Assembly (NCBI RefSeq): GCF_003855155.1
Contig: NZ_CP034073.1
Location: 2,604,001 to 2,668,000, forward strand
Origin: Shewanella psychromarinicola
Lineage (GTDB): Bacteria > Pseudomonadota > Gammaproteobacteria > Enterobacterales > Shewanellaceae
Direction: 5' to 3'
Length of the DNA stretch: 64,000 nucleotides
Shown here: positions 9,073-17,519 of the stretch, in pieces
Layout: the number at the start of each line of letters is the position of its first letter
How positions within the stretch are numbered: the first letter of the stretch is position 1
Position numbers and translations under genes: made by a program
Notes under the pieces: generated by a model
Database searches by the model: none
Seen by the model: only the letters and a program-made list of their open reading frames with translations
What the model was told of the DNA's origin: nothing

Positions 9073-9789
9073 ATGAAAAAATACCTGCAACTTTTTACCG
9101 CACTATTTTTATTCGCTTATTCGATCAGCGGCTACAGTGCCTTTATGGTCACTCAGACTAGTTTTGGTGTAGATCTTGACCACCCAGTAACCAAAGACAC
9201 TACTCTAATCAATCAGAGCAATAAACCCGTCCGGGTAAGAATAGATTTTGCAAAACCGCAATGGGCTAAAGATAAGTACTATCTTGGCGACCAGCTTGTG
9301 GCCTATCCTAAAATTGTAGTTATTCCACCGCAGGGTAAGGTAAAAGTGAAGGTAGCACCCCGGATAAAAAAAGAGTTACAAGATGGAGAGTATGTAGCGC
9401 TATTGGTATTTAAGGAGCTGCCGTCGCGCAAGAGTGCCGACCAAGTAACCATGTTGATGAATATCGGGGTGCCCTACTTCGGTAGAAAAGGCAAGCTTAA
9501 AACCGAAATGGATTTTGACAATTTACAAATAGCGAAAATAGAGAATGGCTATCAGATACAGGCCGAGGCACAGAATAATGGCAATTTTTCCTATCCGCTT
9601 AATATTGTTGCTAAGTTTTACCTGAACAAGAAATTACTCAAAGAAGAAAGCTTGAAACAGGGGTTCTATCGCGAGCATCTGGTAGAACTAAGAAAATCAA
9701 TAGTCATGAAGAAAAATGCCGATTATGTGGAGATTGTTTTTGCCAATGAAAAAATTAATTTTTACCAAGAGTTCAGCTTTATTCTCTGA
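9073..9789 (+). CDS. Periplasmic fimbrial chaperone
   Basis: A 238-residue pilus chaperone that would fold fimbrial subunits in the periplasm by donor-strand complementation. I start it at 9073 because MKKYLQLFTALFLFAYSISGYS is a good signal peptide; the longer upstream frame has none. The N-terminal immunoglobulin-like domain shows the family pattern: NQSNKPVRVRI, YPKIVVIPPQGKVKVKV and DGEYVALLVF. The second domain runs from about residue 140. Size and order (chaperone, pilins, usher) suggest an alternate or CS1-like rather than a classical FimC-type system. It overlaps the next gene by 44 bp. Confidence 0.75.
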   Translation: MKKYLQLFTALFLFAYSISGYSAFMVTQTSFGVDLDHPVTKDTTLINQSNKPVRVRIDFAKPQWAKDKYYLGDQLVAYPKIVVIPPQGKVKVKVAPRIKKELQDGEYVALLVFKELPSRKSADQVTMLMNIGVPYFGRKGKLKTEMDFDNLQIAKIENGYQIQAEAQNNGNFSYPLNIVAKFYLNKKLLKEESLKQGFYREHLVELRKSIVMKKNADYVEIVFANEKINFYQEFSFIL

Positions 9790-10189
9790 GATAAATAAAG
9801 CTGTTTTTATTCTGCTATTTTTATCAATTTTTCCAACTTTATTAAGGGCCGCTGAACCAATATCTTTATCGCTTGGTGTTAGCGCTATCGACTTTGGCGA
9901 TGTCTATATGGATAGCGATGTGGACAACGTTGTAGTGGATTTTACAGTCAAGGCCGAAAATGGCTATGACTATACGGTAAAGATAAGCAATGACGACAGC
10001 AGTGGTGCCTTACAGTTTTCCCGCACCGCTAGCGGTGGATATACAACAGGCAGCATCACCTATATAGCGGCGGCCACAGGGAATAACCAGGCCCATGAAT
10101 TTTATACAGACCTCGACACAGCGAATATGAGCAGCGACCTTTCCGCTACCATCACAGTGCTCGTGGCCTACAACGATATCGCCGAATAA
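9746..10189 (+). CDS. Minor fimbrial subunit (pilin-like)
   Basis: A 147-residue exported protein. I place the start at 9746 (MKKLIFTKSSALFSEINK), which gives a hydrophobic signal segment ending near LLRAAEP. The mature part is beta-rich and shares the signature IDFGDV plus a similar C-terminal strand (VLVAYNDIAE) with the product of the next gene (VSVIYDAIAD). The two are probably paralogous subunits. It overlaps the chaperone gene, which indicates translational coupling. The longer N-terminus and smaller similarity suggest a minor or initiator subunit; that role is inferred. Confidence 0.6.
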   Translation: MKKLIFTKSSALFSEINKAVFILLFLSIFPTLLRAAEPISLSLGVSAIDFGDVYMDSDVDNVVVDFTVKAENGYDYTVKISNDDSSGALQFSRTASGGYTTGSITYIAAATGNNQAHEFYTDLDTANMSSDLSATITVLVAYNDIAE

Positions 10190-10251
10190 GCTTCTGTTTT
10201 TGAAAGAGGAGGTTTGTTCATTTTAAAGCAAACTAAGAGAGAGGTAACAAA

Positions 10252-10716
10252 ATGAAAAAATTATTATTAGCAACATCAATAGTGGTAATGTCATCAACGG
10301 CAATAGCTGCAAATACATCTCAATTGCTAGATACCGCGGTGACAGATACTTTAACAGTTACCGCTAAGTATGTAACGCCCATAGCTGTAGAGCTAGATAC
10401 AACAGCAATCGACTTTGGAGATGTTTGGACTGATTCAGTTATTCCGACTGTGTCAGTTGTCGCTACAGTAACGGGTGAGGCTGATGAAACATTCACATAT
10501 TCAGTTACAGGTGATGCCATAGTCTTACTGACTGGTGACATTGCTGGTACAGCGACCGCTTTTGTTACGTCAGGAACAACACAAGCGCTTACTTTTAATG
10601 TTGGTCTAGATACATCAGGAGCTACGACAGGTACAACTGTCAATGAGATTGTTACAGTATCTGTTATCTATGATGCCATTGCAGATACAGACACTACACG
10701 AGAACCAGTAGTTTAA
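10252..10716 (+). CDS. Major fimbrial subunit (pilin-like)
   Basis: A 154-residue protein with a clear signal peptide (MKKLLLATSIVVMSSTAIAA, cleavage after residue 20). The mature domain is rich in Thr, Val and Ala, has no Cys, and has regular beta-strand periodicity with IDFGDV near residue 57. It has its own ribosome-binding site (AGAGAGG) and is followed directly by a strong terminator. That arrangement is common for major pilins, which must be made in excess over the usher. I do not recognise the exact pilin family. Confidence 0.6.
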   Translation: MKKLLLATSIVVMSSTAIAANTSQLLDTAVTDTLTVTAKYVTPIAVELDTTAIDFGDVWTDSVIPTVSVVATVTGEADETFTYSVTGDAIVLLTGDIAGTATAFVTSGTTQALTFNVGLDTSGATTGTTVNEIVTVSVIYDAIADTDTTREPVV

Positions 10717-10726
10717 TCATTATTCT

Positions 10727-10748
10727 GGCAGCCTGAAGGCTGCCTTTT
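10727..10748 (+). terminator. Rho-independent terminator after the major pilin
   Basis: GGCAGCCT and AGGCTGCC form an 8-bp G+C-rich stem with a two-base loop, followed by TTTTCT. Partial readthrough would set the pilin-to-usher ratio. Confidence 0.85.
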
Positions 10749-10767
10749 CTAATCTGGCAGTAATACT

Positions 10768-10977
10768 ATGAATAATATTTTCTTACAACTGTTTATCTAT
10801 TCGAAGTCGGTTTTTTCGCTTGAGATTGTCGAGACCGAAAATGTCAAACAAAAAGATCTCTTCCTTTATAACGGCAGCAGACTGAGGTTTACCCTTAAGT
10901 AAGGGGGTCCTGTTTCTGTAAAACAAAAACGAGTCAATATTGACATTAAATTAAACGGTGCGGTTTATCTTACATAA
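10768..10977 (+). pseudogene. Decayed fimbrial gene remnant
   Basis: A frame beginning MNNIFLQLFIYSKS stops at 10902 after FTLK. Shifting frame at about 10903 continues a plausible protein (GPVSVKQKRVNIDIKLNGAV) to a stop at 10977. The two halves read as one polypeptide broken by a frameshift, with beta-strand character like a chaperone or subunit. A further protein-like stretch (TTLDKYEEEFCYQLLVTKGK) appears in another frame at about 11010-11066. It is probably a shrunken copy of a fimbrial gene, but the family is not certain. Confidence 0.5.
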
Positions 10978-11343
10978 GAGCCAACATTTCAGGCCTTCGG
11001 GTTCGAAATCCTATTACTACACTGGACAAATACGAGGAAGAATTTTGCTATCAACTTCTCGTTACTAAGGGAAAATAATGTCAACGGTCAATATAAAAAA
11101 CTAATCAAATACTAAATTGACTATAGCGATTGAGTCGTTAATCCTGCAACACTCTGGTTAACATAATGCTAACAAAAGAGAATTCTTTTAAAATTATATA
11201 TGGGTGATCTCCTTTGCAAAAATTATCCTATAAGATCTCTGCTTTATACCGTTTTACCTCTCCCATACAATTTATTGCAGCTAAAAATAATTTTGGTTGA
11301 ACTTCCTTATCGCATCAACCTATTTATATTTGCCATTAAAAAA

Positions 11344-13923
11344 ATGGCGATAATCTTGATAAGCCCTGTGCTAATTATCATAAGCAGCCTGCTTTTTTTT
11401 AATCCCACTTTTGCTGTCGCGCAGAATGAGTATTTTGACAATATGATCACCCTCAAGGTGGGTCGATACCTGGAGCAGGACTTCTATGAGGTAAAGAGCG
11501 ATTTTGACGGAGGCATCTATATCGACATCAGAGATTTTCTGGCGCTTACCGAGCTAAACCAATATAGCCGACTTTCCATAGAAGCCGGAAATATAAATTT
11601 GTTTATGGCGGGTAGTCTCTTTAACGATACAAACGAAAGACACATCCAAAAAGCGCTAAAAAACCTCAAAAGCATAACGATAGATGACCGCGTCTATCTG
11701 GATAAACAGGCCATCAGTGAACTGTTTCCCCTGAAGAAGGTAAATTGGTTGGCGGAGAGTTACACTCTGGAAATATTACCGGATTTTAACCTACCGCTGG
11801 ACTACCGGGTTGCTGCACAAAGAAGAAAGTGGGAAATCGAAGAGAACAAAAACAATCAGCAAAGTGCGCGACTGACAGATCTGTTTATGCGGGAGGACAG
11901 GATGGCAGTCAACCTCGGTATGCTTAAGTTACGATATGATATTGATGATATAACGAATAATTTTGAAAATGGATCTGAAAATAATAAGGGAGACGTAGAG
12001 ATAGAGTATAGCTCGCAGCTACTTTACGGCGATTTAAATATCAGGCAGAACCTCTACGCCACCGGAGAACTTGAATATATAAGCCTGAAATATCCCTACC
12101 TTTTAAAGGACAAGACGGTTGCTCTCGGGGATAATTTTATACAAGGCAATGATATTCTCGGATATGACAGTAAGATCCGCGGGATATCTGTCAGTGAGAA
12201 TGGTTATACGGTCAATCGTTCAGGCAGGGACGTTACCATCAGGGGGGAAGCACCAAAAAATGCAATGGTCGAAATCTATCAAAACGGTAAGGTTGCCGAT
12301 TATCAGCGTATCGAGAGAAGTGAGTATGAGTTCACTCTTAAGATGAGAAGTAACAACGATGAGTTTAGGATAAAGGTATATGACCGAAACGGTGTATTAC
12401 TAGAAGAGAGAAGTGTCAATGTGATGCAGGGCCGTGGTTTCCTTACTAGGGGGAAATGGGACTACAATTTTTTCTACGGACAAAATCCGCAAGGAGACAG
12501 TAACGCCTGGGATGATCGCAAATATGGTATTGCCTACGGGCTAACAAACAACCTCAGTTATTCCTTAGACTATTACGATACGCGCGATGAAGACACGCTC
12601 TATCGTTATGTAAAGCAACAGGCTGGATACCGTTTTTCTAATTTATTTATCCCCTTAGTGACTCACCTTTCCTATTATGATTCACTTGCAGATAGGAGTG
12701 AGGGATACATTAGCGAGTGGGAAAGTGAGATCTTTTCCCATAAATTATCATACCGCTATGAGAATTATAGCCACCTATTGGCTGAAGATGAAAGCAAGGA
12801 CCTTTACCAGGAAGCGGAGATAAGCGGAGATTATGGAAGAAGCGATTATTTTTTCAGATTTTCAAATAAAAATTATCGAGATAGAACTCAGAATAAATAT
12901 GATACCGGATTAAGCTATGATATTAGCAACTCTATACGCATGGATCTAGATCTTGGCAGGAGCGTGATAAAAGAAGCTGATCGGCAAGCTAACTATACAG
13001 GAAAGATAGCCGTTAATTATGCCCGGAACGATTTCACCTATAACGTAGAAGCAGCTTATAATGATGGACGCCATGCCCGCTGGCGTTATAGCGCCAGGCT
13101 GAGAAAGAGGCTTAGTAGGAACAATAAATATTCTTACAACATTGAGGTTAATTATAATACAAATGATCTTTTTAACCTGACAATAGGTTTTGAATATAAA
13201 TTTGACGTTTTTTTAAAAATCGACTACGACTACAAAAGCGAAAGGGATGACATACACCGGGTGGGAGCAAGCTACGAAACCGTTCTCAATATGAAAAAAC
13301 CCTTTATGCCCAATAATGCCAGAAATCCAGATAATAGTTACCTAGAGGGGATCGTGTTTATCGATAAAAATGGTAACGGCAAAAAAGAGAGGGGCGAAGA
13401 GCCGCTTGCTGGCGTTGGCGTCAGCATAGGTCAAAGCCAAGTAAAAACAACTCAAGAAGGTACTTTTTATCTTAGCGATATTTCACCCTATAGAAGTCAC
13501 AAACTTGTTTATGATTATTCAGACATTATGCTAGATCCTACACTGAGGGTGAATGCGACTCAAGGTATGGTACTGATCCCAGCATCGGGTAAAAAAATAG
13601 CAGTGGGACTGGTGCCCTTATCTTTGATAATGGGCTCTATCTCCCTACCTGGAACAGATACTAAAATAAGTAAGAAATTTTTTAGTTATGTTGAGATAGT
13701 CGTGACAAAAGACGGTACCTATTATAAAAACATCAAACCGGAATACGATGGATTCTTTGTAGTTCAGGACTTAACGCCAGGTGAATATTCTTTAACGATA
13801 AATCATTTGGGCAGTGAAAATATTAAGCTTCAAAAAGAGTTTTTTGATGTAAGGGTACTCTCCGGAGAGACAGGTGGTTTCTATGAGGGTGTTGATTTTG
13901 TGGTCTCTGAAATAAAAAAATAA
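11344..13923 (+). CDS. Outer-membrane fimbrial usher
   Basis: An 859-residue outer-membrane assembly platform for the pilus. I start at 11344, where MAIILISPVLIIISSLLFF gives a signal peptide ending near FAVAQ; the longer frame from 11200 adds an implausible leader. The N-terminal domain (~25-150) should receive chaperone-subunit complexes. The middle (~190-660) has alternating aromatic strands typical of a 24-strand barrel, and DVTIRGEAPKNAMVEIYQNG may belong to a small inserted domain. The C-terminus has a SdrB/carboxypeptidase-regulatory-like domain with a calcium-loop-like segment (DKNGNGKKERGEE) at about 677-689. The architecture resembles CS1/TcfC-type ushers more than FimD. No tip adhesin gene follows. 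Confidence 0.75.
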   Translation: MAIILISPVLIIISSLLFFNPTFAVAQNEYFDNMITLKVGRYLEQDFYEVKSDFDGGIYIDIRDFLALTELNQYSRLSIEAGNINLFMAGSLFNDTNERHIQKALKNLKSITIDDRVYLDKQAISELFPLKKVNWLAESYTLEILPDFNLPLDYRVAAQRRKWEIEENKNNQQSARLTDLFMREDRMAVNLGMLKLRYDIDDITNNFENGSENNKGDVEIEYSSQLLYGDLNIRQNLYATGELEYISLKYPYLLKDKTVALGDNFIQGNDILGYDSKIRGISVSENGYTVNRSGRDVTIRGEAPKNAMVEIYQNGKVADYQRIERSEYEFTLKMRSNNDEFRIKVYDRNGVLLEERSVNVMQGRGFLTRGKWDYNFFYGQNPQGDSNAWDDRKYGIAYGLTNNLSYSLDYYDTRDEDTLYRYVKQQAGYRFSNLFIPLVTHLSYYDSLADRSEGYISEWESEIFSHKLSYRYENYSHLLAEDESKDLYQEAEISGDYGRSDYFFRFSNKNYRDRTQNKYDTGLSYDISNSIRMDLDLGRSVIKEADRQANYTGKIAVNYARNDFTYNVEAAYNDGRHARWRYSARLRKRLSRNNKYSYNIEVNYNTNDLFNLTIGFEYKFDVFLKIDYDYKSERDDIHRVGASYETVLNMKKPFMPNNARNPDNSYLEGIVFIDKNGNGKKERGEEPLAGVGVSIGQSQVKTTQEGTFYLSDISPYRSHKLVYDYSDIMLDPTLRVNATQGMVLIPASGKKIAVGLVPLSLIMGSISLPGTDTKISKKFFSYVEIVVTKDGTYYKNIKPEYDGFFVVQDLTPGEYSLTINHLGSENIKLQKEFFDVRVLSGETGGFYEGVDFVVSEIKK

Positions 13924-14394
13924 GGCGACAACTCCCTTGAAAAACACCGTCAGTCAGATAACATTGCGCTTGTGTCAACCGACGACCTGTATAAGCAGCT
14001 GGAGAGCGCGCGGCGTTTTGTGTGGTCGTTGAGTGTTAAAAATGACGATCCGGCGGAGCAACTTATTGTGTTCGGCGGTGATTGTCATCAAACACCTGCC
14101 CGAATTTTGATTGAAGATATTGATAACGAATCTTTTGTTAGGTTATGGCCAAAAGAAATAAAAGCGCCACTGAAGAATATTGATTATGAGGCGCTAATGC
14201 TGGAACCGGGCGATGGTGCGGTAAGTAAGCAATCATTATTGGCCAAAACCTCGCTGGATCCGCTGCAGCCAAGACACCAATACAGTTACTTCCCGTTGCA
14301 ATACGCGGTCATGATTTGCGAGCAACATAGCCGGTTGCCGGGCAATATTACTTTTCAGGATAATTTGCTGCATATTTTGCTGACAAAAGACTAG
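13924..14394 (+). pseudogene. C-terminal fragment of an alpha/beta hydrolase (lipase-like)
   Basis: The frame runs open from right after the usher stop codon, so there is no natural start; GTG at 13972 is the first possible one. The roughly 155 residues look like the C-terminus of a lipase/LCAT-like hydrolase. PGDGAVSKQSLL would carry the acid residue and CEQHSRLPGNITFQDNLLH the catalytic His. The nucleophile-containing N-terminal half is absent. Its base composition is more G+C-rich than the fimbrial genes. It most likely marks the right edge of the fimbrial island, which replaced the 5' part of a host gene. Confidence 0.55.
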
Positions 14395-14396
14395 AG

Positions 14397-14606
14397 AATG
14401 ATGGCGAGCGGTAACGAGGGATGGCAAGCGATGACAAGCGGTAGCGAGCAAAAAAGCCTAGAGCGCTTCGCTGCTAGGACGCTACGCGGCTAGAGGCTAT
14501 AAGATCAATAGCCTAGTCGCGCAGCGACTCAATCTTAGCAGCGCAGCTGTCCCTAGCAGGACGCAGTCACGCCCTAGATCCTAGCAGGACGCAGTCCGTC
14601 CTATTG
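14397..14606. repeat. CTAG mini-hairpin repeat array R1
   Basis: The first part repeats a ~10-bp motif (GATGGCGAGCG, GATGACAAGCG). It is followed by the CCTAGAGCGCT..GGCTAGAGGCTAT block and by hairpin units GTCGC-GCA-GCGAC, CAGC-GCA-GCTG and GGAC-GCA-GTCC. The array starts at the TAG stop of the hydrolase fragment and ends at the TAG stop of hipA on the other strand. Confidence 0.9.
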
Positions 14607-15923
14607 CTAAATTTCCAGACGCAAATTTGTGTTTATTTCATTTATGAGTGTTTTTGGAACATCCCACGCTTCGGCAAGATTACGCCAACTTGATACATGC
14701 TCGATAGTTTCATCAAGGATGTCGTCAATCTTTCTTTTGCTAAAGAGTGGGCTTAGTTTTTCTAAGCTGTAGAAATCAGAACGACTAAAATTATCTCTTT
14801 TCCCATTTAAGCTCATCCAGTGGCTATTGACCCATTTGCTGCCGGGCTTATAGCTGTATGCAAGATCATAAGCTGGAGCAAGTGACCATTTGTCATTTTT
14901 TAGAATAAAGGCGACGTTTTTTGAGTGATCGTCATGATTTCGGGCAATTATGTTAAAGGTCATGCGTTTTAGTAGTTGTTCAGCTTCAGGTGCAGAGAGT
15001 TTTAACTGTCTGGCTATACCAAGTAATTCAGCATAAGAGAATGAGCCAGGCTTTTTATAGTCCACGTGTGCTATGCCATTAAGCGTTTGTACGTGTACCT
15101 TTTTATTTTTCATTCGATCAAATCGTTGAGTAATAAAATGTCTTCGATTGCCTTCTTGAAGCAAGCGACATGGCATCATATCGACACTGCACTTTTTAGC
15201 TATTAAGTGATAGACAAACTCCATAGCCCCATAGCCAAGAGGGTCGCCAAAGGTTTCTTGGTTTTTATTATGTTCACTTACGCCATCAAATTTTATTAGG
15301 TAATGAGTAAAACCATCAGGGACGGTGGCCTGGCCAGAACGAACCTGAGTAAAATCCTCATTGAAGGCCAATACCGCTTTGGGTCTGGCTCCTCCTGCGC
15401 TCATGCCTACAGAGAGTAAAGACATCATTGCTTCTCGTTCTTCTTGGCCATGTTGTTTTAACTCAACGTCGTAATGGCCACGGGAATCCAAGATTTCTTG
15501 TGCGATCGATACTAGCGACTTGATTTCTACTTGCTGCGAAGCATTGAGACTGCGTAATTGTGTTGCTGGCGCATACTCCAATGCTCCCATGCCTCGCTTA
15601 CCAGTATATTGAAGCCGTTGCAGTGGTGTGATGTCATTTGGTGAACGACCTTGCCCAGCAACCCATGCGTTGAGAACTGCATTACCAAAGTCGTCGGGTA
15701 ATGAATCTGCAATTAGTCCGGGTAGCCCTTTGAACGTATTGAAATCTAGTTCAGGGAAGCTATAAATGCGCTTAGATAATGGCATTTTGATAGGAGACAG
15801 TTCGATTCCTTTTTTCACAAAGCTAGGGTCATATTCAAATGCGCCCATGCCTTTGTCGGTATCAAAACTCACCGCACCAACCTCATGTTCTTGGTATATG
15901 ATCTTGATGACTTCCATTACCAT
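14607..15923 (-). CDS. hipA: HipA-family kinase toxin
   Basis: A 438-residue serine/threonine kinase of the HipA type. In known systems HipA phosphorylates glutamyl-tRNA synthetase or another translation target and causes growth arrest or persistence. Visible elements are a HipA N-terminal domain (~1-110), the SAGGARPKA nucleotide loop (~175), the lysine region HYLIKFDG, the catalytic motif RNHDDHSKN and the metal-binding APAYDL. Length is normal for the family and no damage is seen. It overlaps the antitoxin gene by 7 bp, so the two are translationally coupled. Confidence 0.9.
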   Translation of the reverse strand: MVMEVIKIIYQEHEVGAVSFDTDKGMGAFEYDPSFVKKGIELSPIKMPLSKRIYSFPELDFNTFKGLPGLIADSLPDDFGNAVLNAWVAGQGRSPNDITPLQRLQYTGKRGMGALEYAPATQLRSLNASQQVEIKSLVSIAQEILDSRGHYDVELKQHGQEEREAMMSLLSVGMSAGGARPKAVLAFNEDFTQVRSGQATVPDGFTHYLIKFDGVSEHNKNQETFGDPLGYGAMEFVYHLIAKKCSVDMMPCRLLQEGNRRHFITQRFDRMKNKKVHVQTLNGIAHVDYKKPGSFSYAELLGIARQLKLSAPEAEQLLKRMTFNIIARNHDDHSKNVAFILKNDKWSLAPAYDLAYSYKPGSKWVNSHWMSLNGKRDNFSRSDFYSLEKLSPLFSKRKIDDILDETIEHVSSWRNLAEAWDVPKTLINEINTNLRLEI

Positions 15924-16240
15924 TCGGGCGTTTCCTCATCTGCGTCGCGGCGTTGTCCAGATGCTCTTTGCCTTTTCTTTCCTTGTAATTTAGCCAATTG
16001 TAAAGGGGAAATTTCTTGTTTAGGAAGAAATCGGTCTATCTGATCTGTCAGATCTAGTGCCATCATAATGGCGATCAAAATCTCTAGTTGTACTTTACCT
16101 TTTTCAGCATTCAGTACCGTTTTACGTGCTACACCAGAAAGAACGGCGACCTCTGATTGAGTGAGATCTCGATTAAGACGCGCTTGCTTCAAGCGCACAC
16201 CGATCTCTTCAGCAAAAGCTGATGCGGTCATGTTGCTCAT
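15917..16240 (-). CDS. hipB: HipB-family antitoxin (Xre HTH)
   Basis: A 107-residue DNA-binding antitoxin. The Xre-type helix-turn-helix covers ~12-68 (RLKQARLNRDLTQSEVAVLSGV). The C-terminal tail is basic and flexible, as expected for the part that contacts HipA. It precedes hipA, which is the standard order, and the operator-like repeats immediately upstream (16242-16310) fit autoregulation. Confidence 0.9.
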   Translation of the reverse strand: MSNMTASAFAEEIGVRLKQARLNRDLTQSEVAVLSGVARKTVLNAEKGKVQLEILIAIMMALDLTDQIDRFLPKQEISPLQLAKLQGKKRQRASGQRRDADEETPEW

Positions 16241-16241
16241 T

Positions 16242-16310
16242 TTTAAAGTCCTTAAATGGTTACCTTAAATGAAATAAATCCACCTAATGTATTTAATTTA
16301 GGACTTTAAG
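16242..16310. promoter_or_regulatory. Probable HipB operator pair
   Basis: TTTAAAGTCCTTAAAT at 16242-16257 and ATTTAGGACTTTAAG at 16296-16310 are inverted copies of one motif (TTAAAGTCCT..AAT). They flank the likely hipBA promoter just upstream of the hipB start. A second shared element, GGTTACCTTAAA and AAGTTTACC, lies next to each copy. HipB is known to bind several palindromic sites at its own promoter. Confidence 0.6.
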
Positions 16311-16312
16311 TT

Positions 16313-16676
16313 TACCTTGTCAATGCTACTATTGATGACTCTTGTTAATGTGCAAAAATGGTTACATTATGTAGTGAATAATAGATTTAAGTAACCAAAA
16401 CTGGATATTGTGTAGGCGCCTGTAATAGGGGCTGGTGGGCAGGGCAAGAGTATGAAAACTCACCTGCCAAATATAATCGTTTCAAGGTAGTGGGGATTGC
16501 GCTTGGCTTTCATTTGTTTTGTTCCATGGCGGACATTCAAAGTTCACTTTTAAGTATTAATAACACGGAACTAAATCGGTCATTTAGTACACCCGATCCG
16601 GCTCATAGTGCCGTCATTAATTAATTGCGCCTCTTTTTGCCACACTTATCTGCACAGAATTCAAGGACGAACGAAT
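16313..16676. other. Gap without recognisable gene
   Basis: These 364 bp between the hipBA control region and the IS91-like remnant show no open frame of interest. They include a palindromic TTAATTAATTAA-like patch near 16615. The region just before 16677 may be the left end of the IS91-like element. Confidence 0.4.
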
Positions 16677-16773
16677 GTGCTGCCATTACAACAAAGTGAG
16701 AAATATAAGCGCCATCGGCCAGAAACTACCTTGCTTAATCAGTTGGTCGAACGATAATACCCTGACTTTACAG
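16677..16773 (+). pseudogene. N-terminus of an IS91-like transposase, cut by IS66
   Basis: From a GTG the sequence reads LPLQQSEKYKRHRPETTLL, then NQLVER, a stop, and YPDFTA. This resembles the start of Y2-type IS91 transposases (basic RPE..LLYQLVERYYPDF). It carries an internal stop and is cut off at 16774 by the IS66 left end. No later part of the gene is seen in the window. Confidence 0.5.
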
Positions 16774-16855
16774 CGTAAGCGATCATTACAGGCCGTATTC
16801 CATCCCCTCCAAAATCCTCTAAAATAATGCCATTATTCACTCACAGATAAAACAA

Positions 16856-17158
16856 ATGGCAAATGTCCACAGAACGCCTAAGCAATGGCAAGCAATAATC
16901 GAGCAGCATGCACCAAGCGAATTGCAAGTCGCTACCTTCTGTAAACAACAACAAATTACCCTCTCAAGCTTTTATGCTTGGCGTAAACGGTTAACAAACC
17001 AGCCATCACTTCCTTCAATCACTAGTAAACCTATCATTAGCGAAAGTGCTCAGGACGATTGGCACAGTATCAGCCCAGAGCCGAACGTCGCAGCGTCACC
17101 TTGGGATATTGAATTATCACTACCTAACGGCGTAGTTTTGCGCATGATGAATACTTGA
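16856..17158 (+). CDS. IS66-family TnpA (accessory HTH protein)
   Basis: A 100-residue basic protein with an HTH-like N-terminus (PKQWQAIIEQHAPSELQVATFC, then SSFYAWRKRL). This is the usual signature of the first protein of IS66 operons, thought to bind DNA during transposition. It overlaps tnpB by 4 bp. Confidence 0.85.
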   Translation: MANVHRTPKQWQAIIEQHAPSELQVATFCKQQQITLSSFYAWRKRLTNQPSLPSITSKPIISESAQDDWHSISPEPNVAASPWDIELSLPNGVVLRMMNT

Positions 17159-17499
17159 TGTTACTGCAAGAGCCCAACTTATCGGTATGGCTTTACGCTC
17201 ATCCCGTTGATATGCGCAAGCAATTTGATGGGTTAGCCGCATTGGCGCAATCAAAACTCAAGCGACCAGCCAGCAGTGGTGAGTTGTTTGTGTTTATCAA
17301 TAAGCGGCGAACTCACATCAAAATTCTTTACTACAGTCGTGGCGGTTACTGTTTATGGAGCAAACGCCTTGAGCAAGGTCAGTTTCATCGCGTTACCAGT
17401 GATGAAGATAAAATGTCACTCAATTGGGCGCAATTACAGTGTTTAATTGAGGGGATTAATTGGCAAAAAGCACTCAAAAGTAAGCGCTATAGTCGGTAG
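17155..17499 (+). CDS. IS66-family TnpB (Orf2)
   Basis: A 114-residue protein of the IS66 Orf2 family, with the typical start (VDMRKQFDGLAAL) and core (FVFINKRRTHIKILYY.RGGYCLWSKRLE). It is an accessory protein needed for IS66 transposition. It is complete and lies between tnpA and tnpC. Confidence 0.9.
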   Translation: MMLLQEPNLSVWLYAHPVDMRKQFDGLAALAQSKLKRPASSGELFVFINKRRTHIKILYYSRGGYCLWSKRLEQGQFHRVTSDEDKMSLNWAQLQCLIEGINWQKALKSKRYSR

Positions 17500-17519
17500 T
17501 TTTTGTTATAATACTTGGT

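Noticed and set aside
10320..10643. 107-codon minus-strand frame opposite the major pilin
   Set aside because: Low-complexity Val/Ser/Thr composition and lack of a ribosome-binding site; it is explained by the repetitive codon use of the pilin gene.
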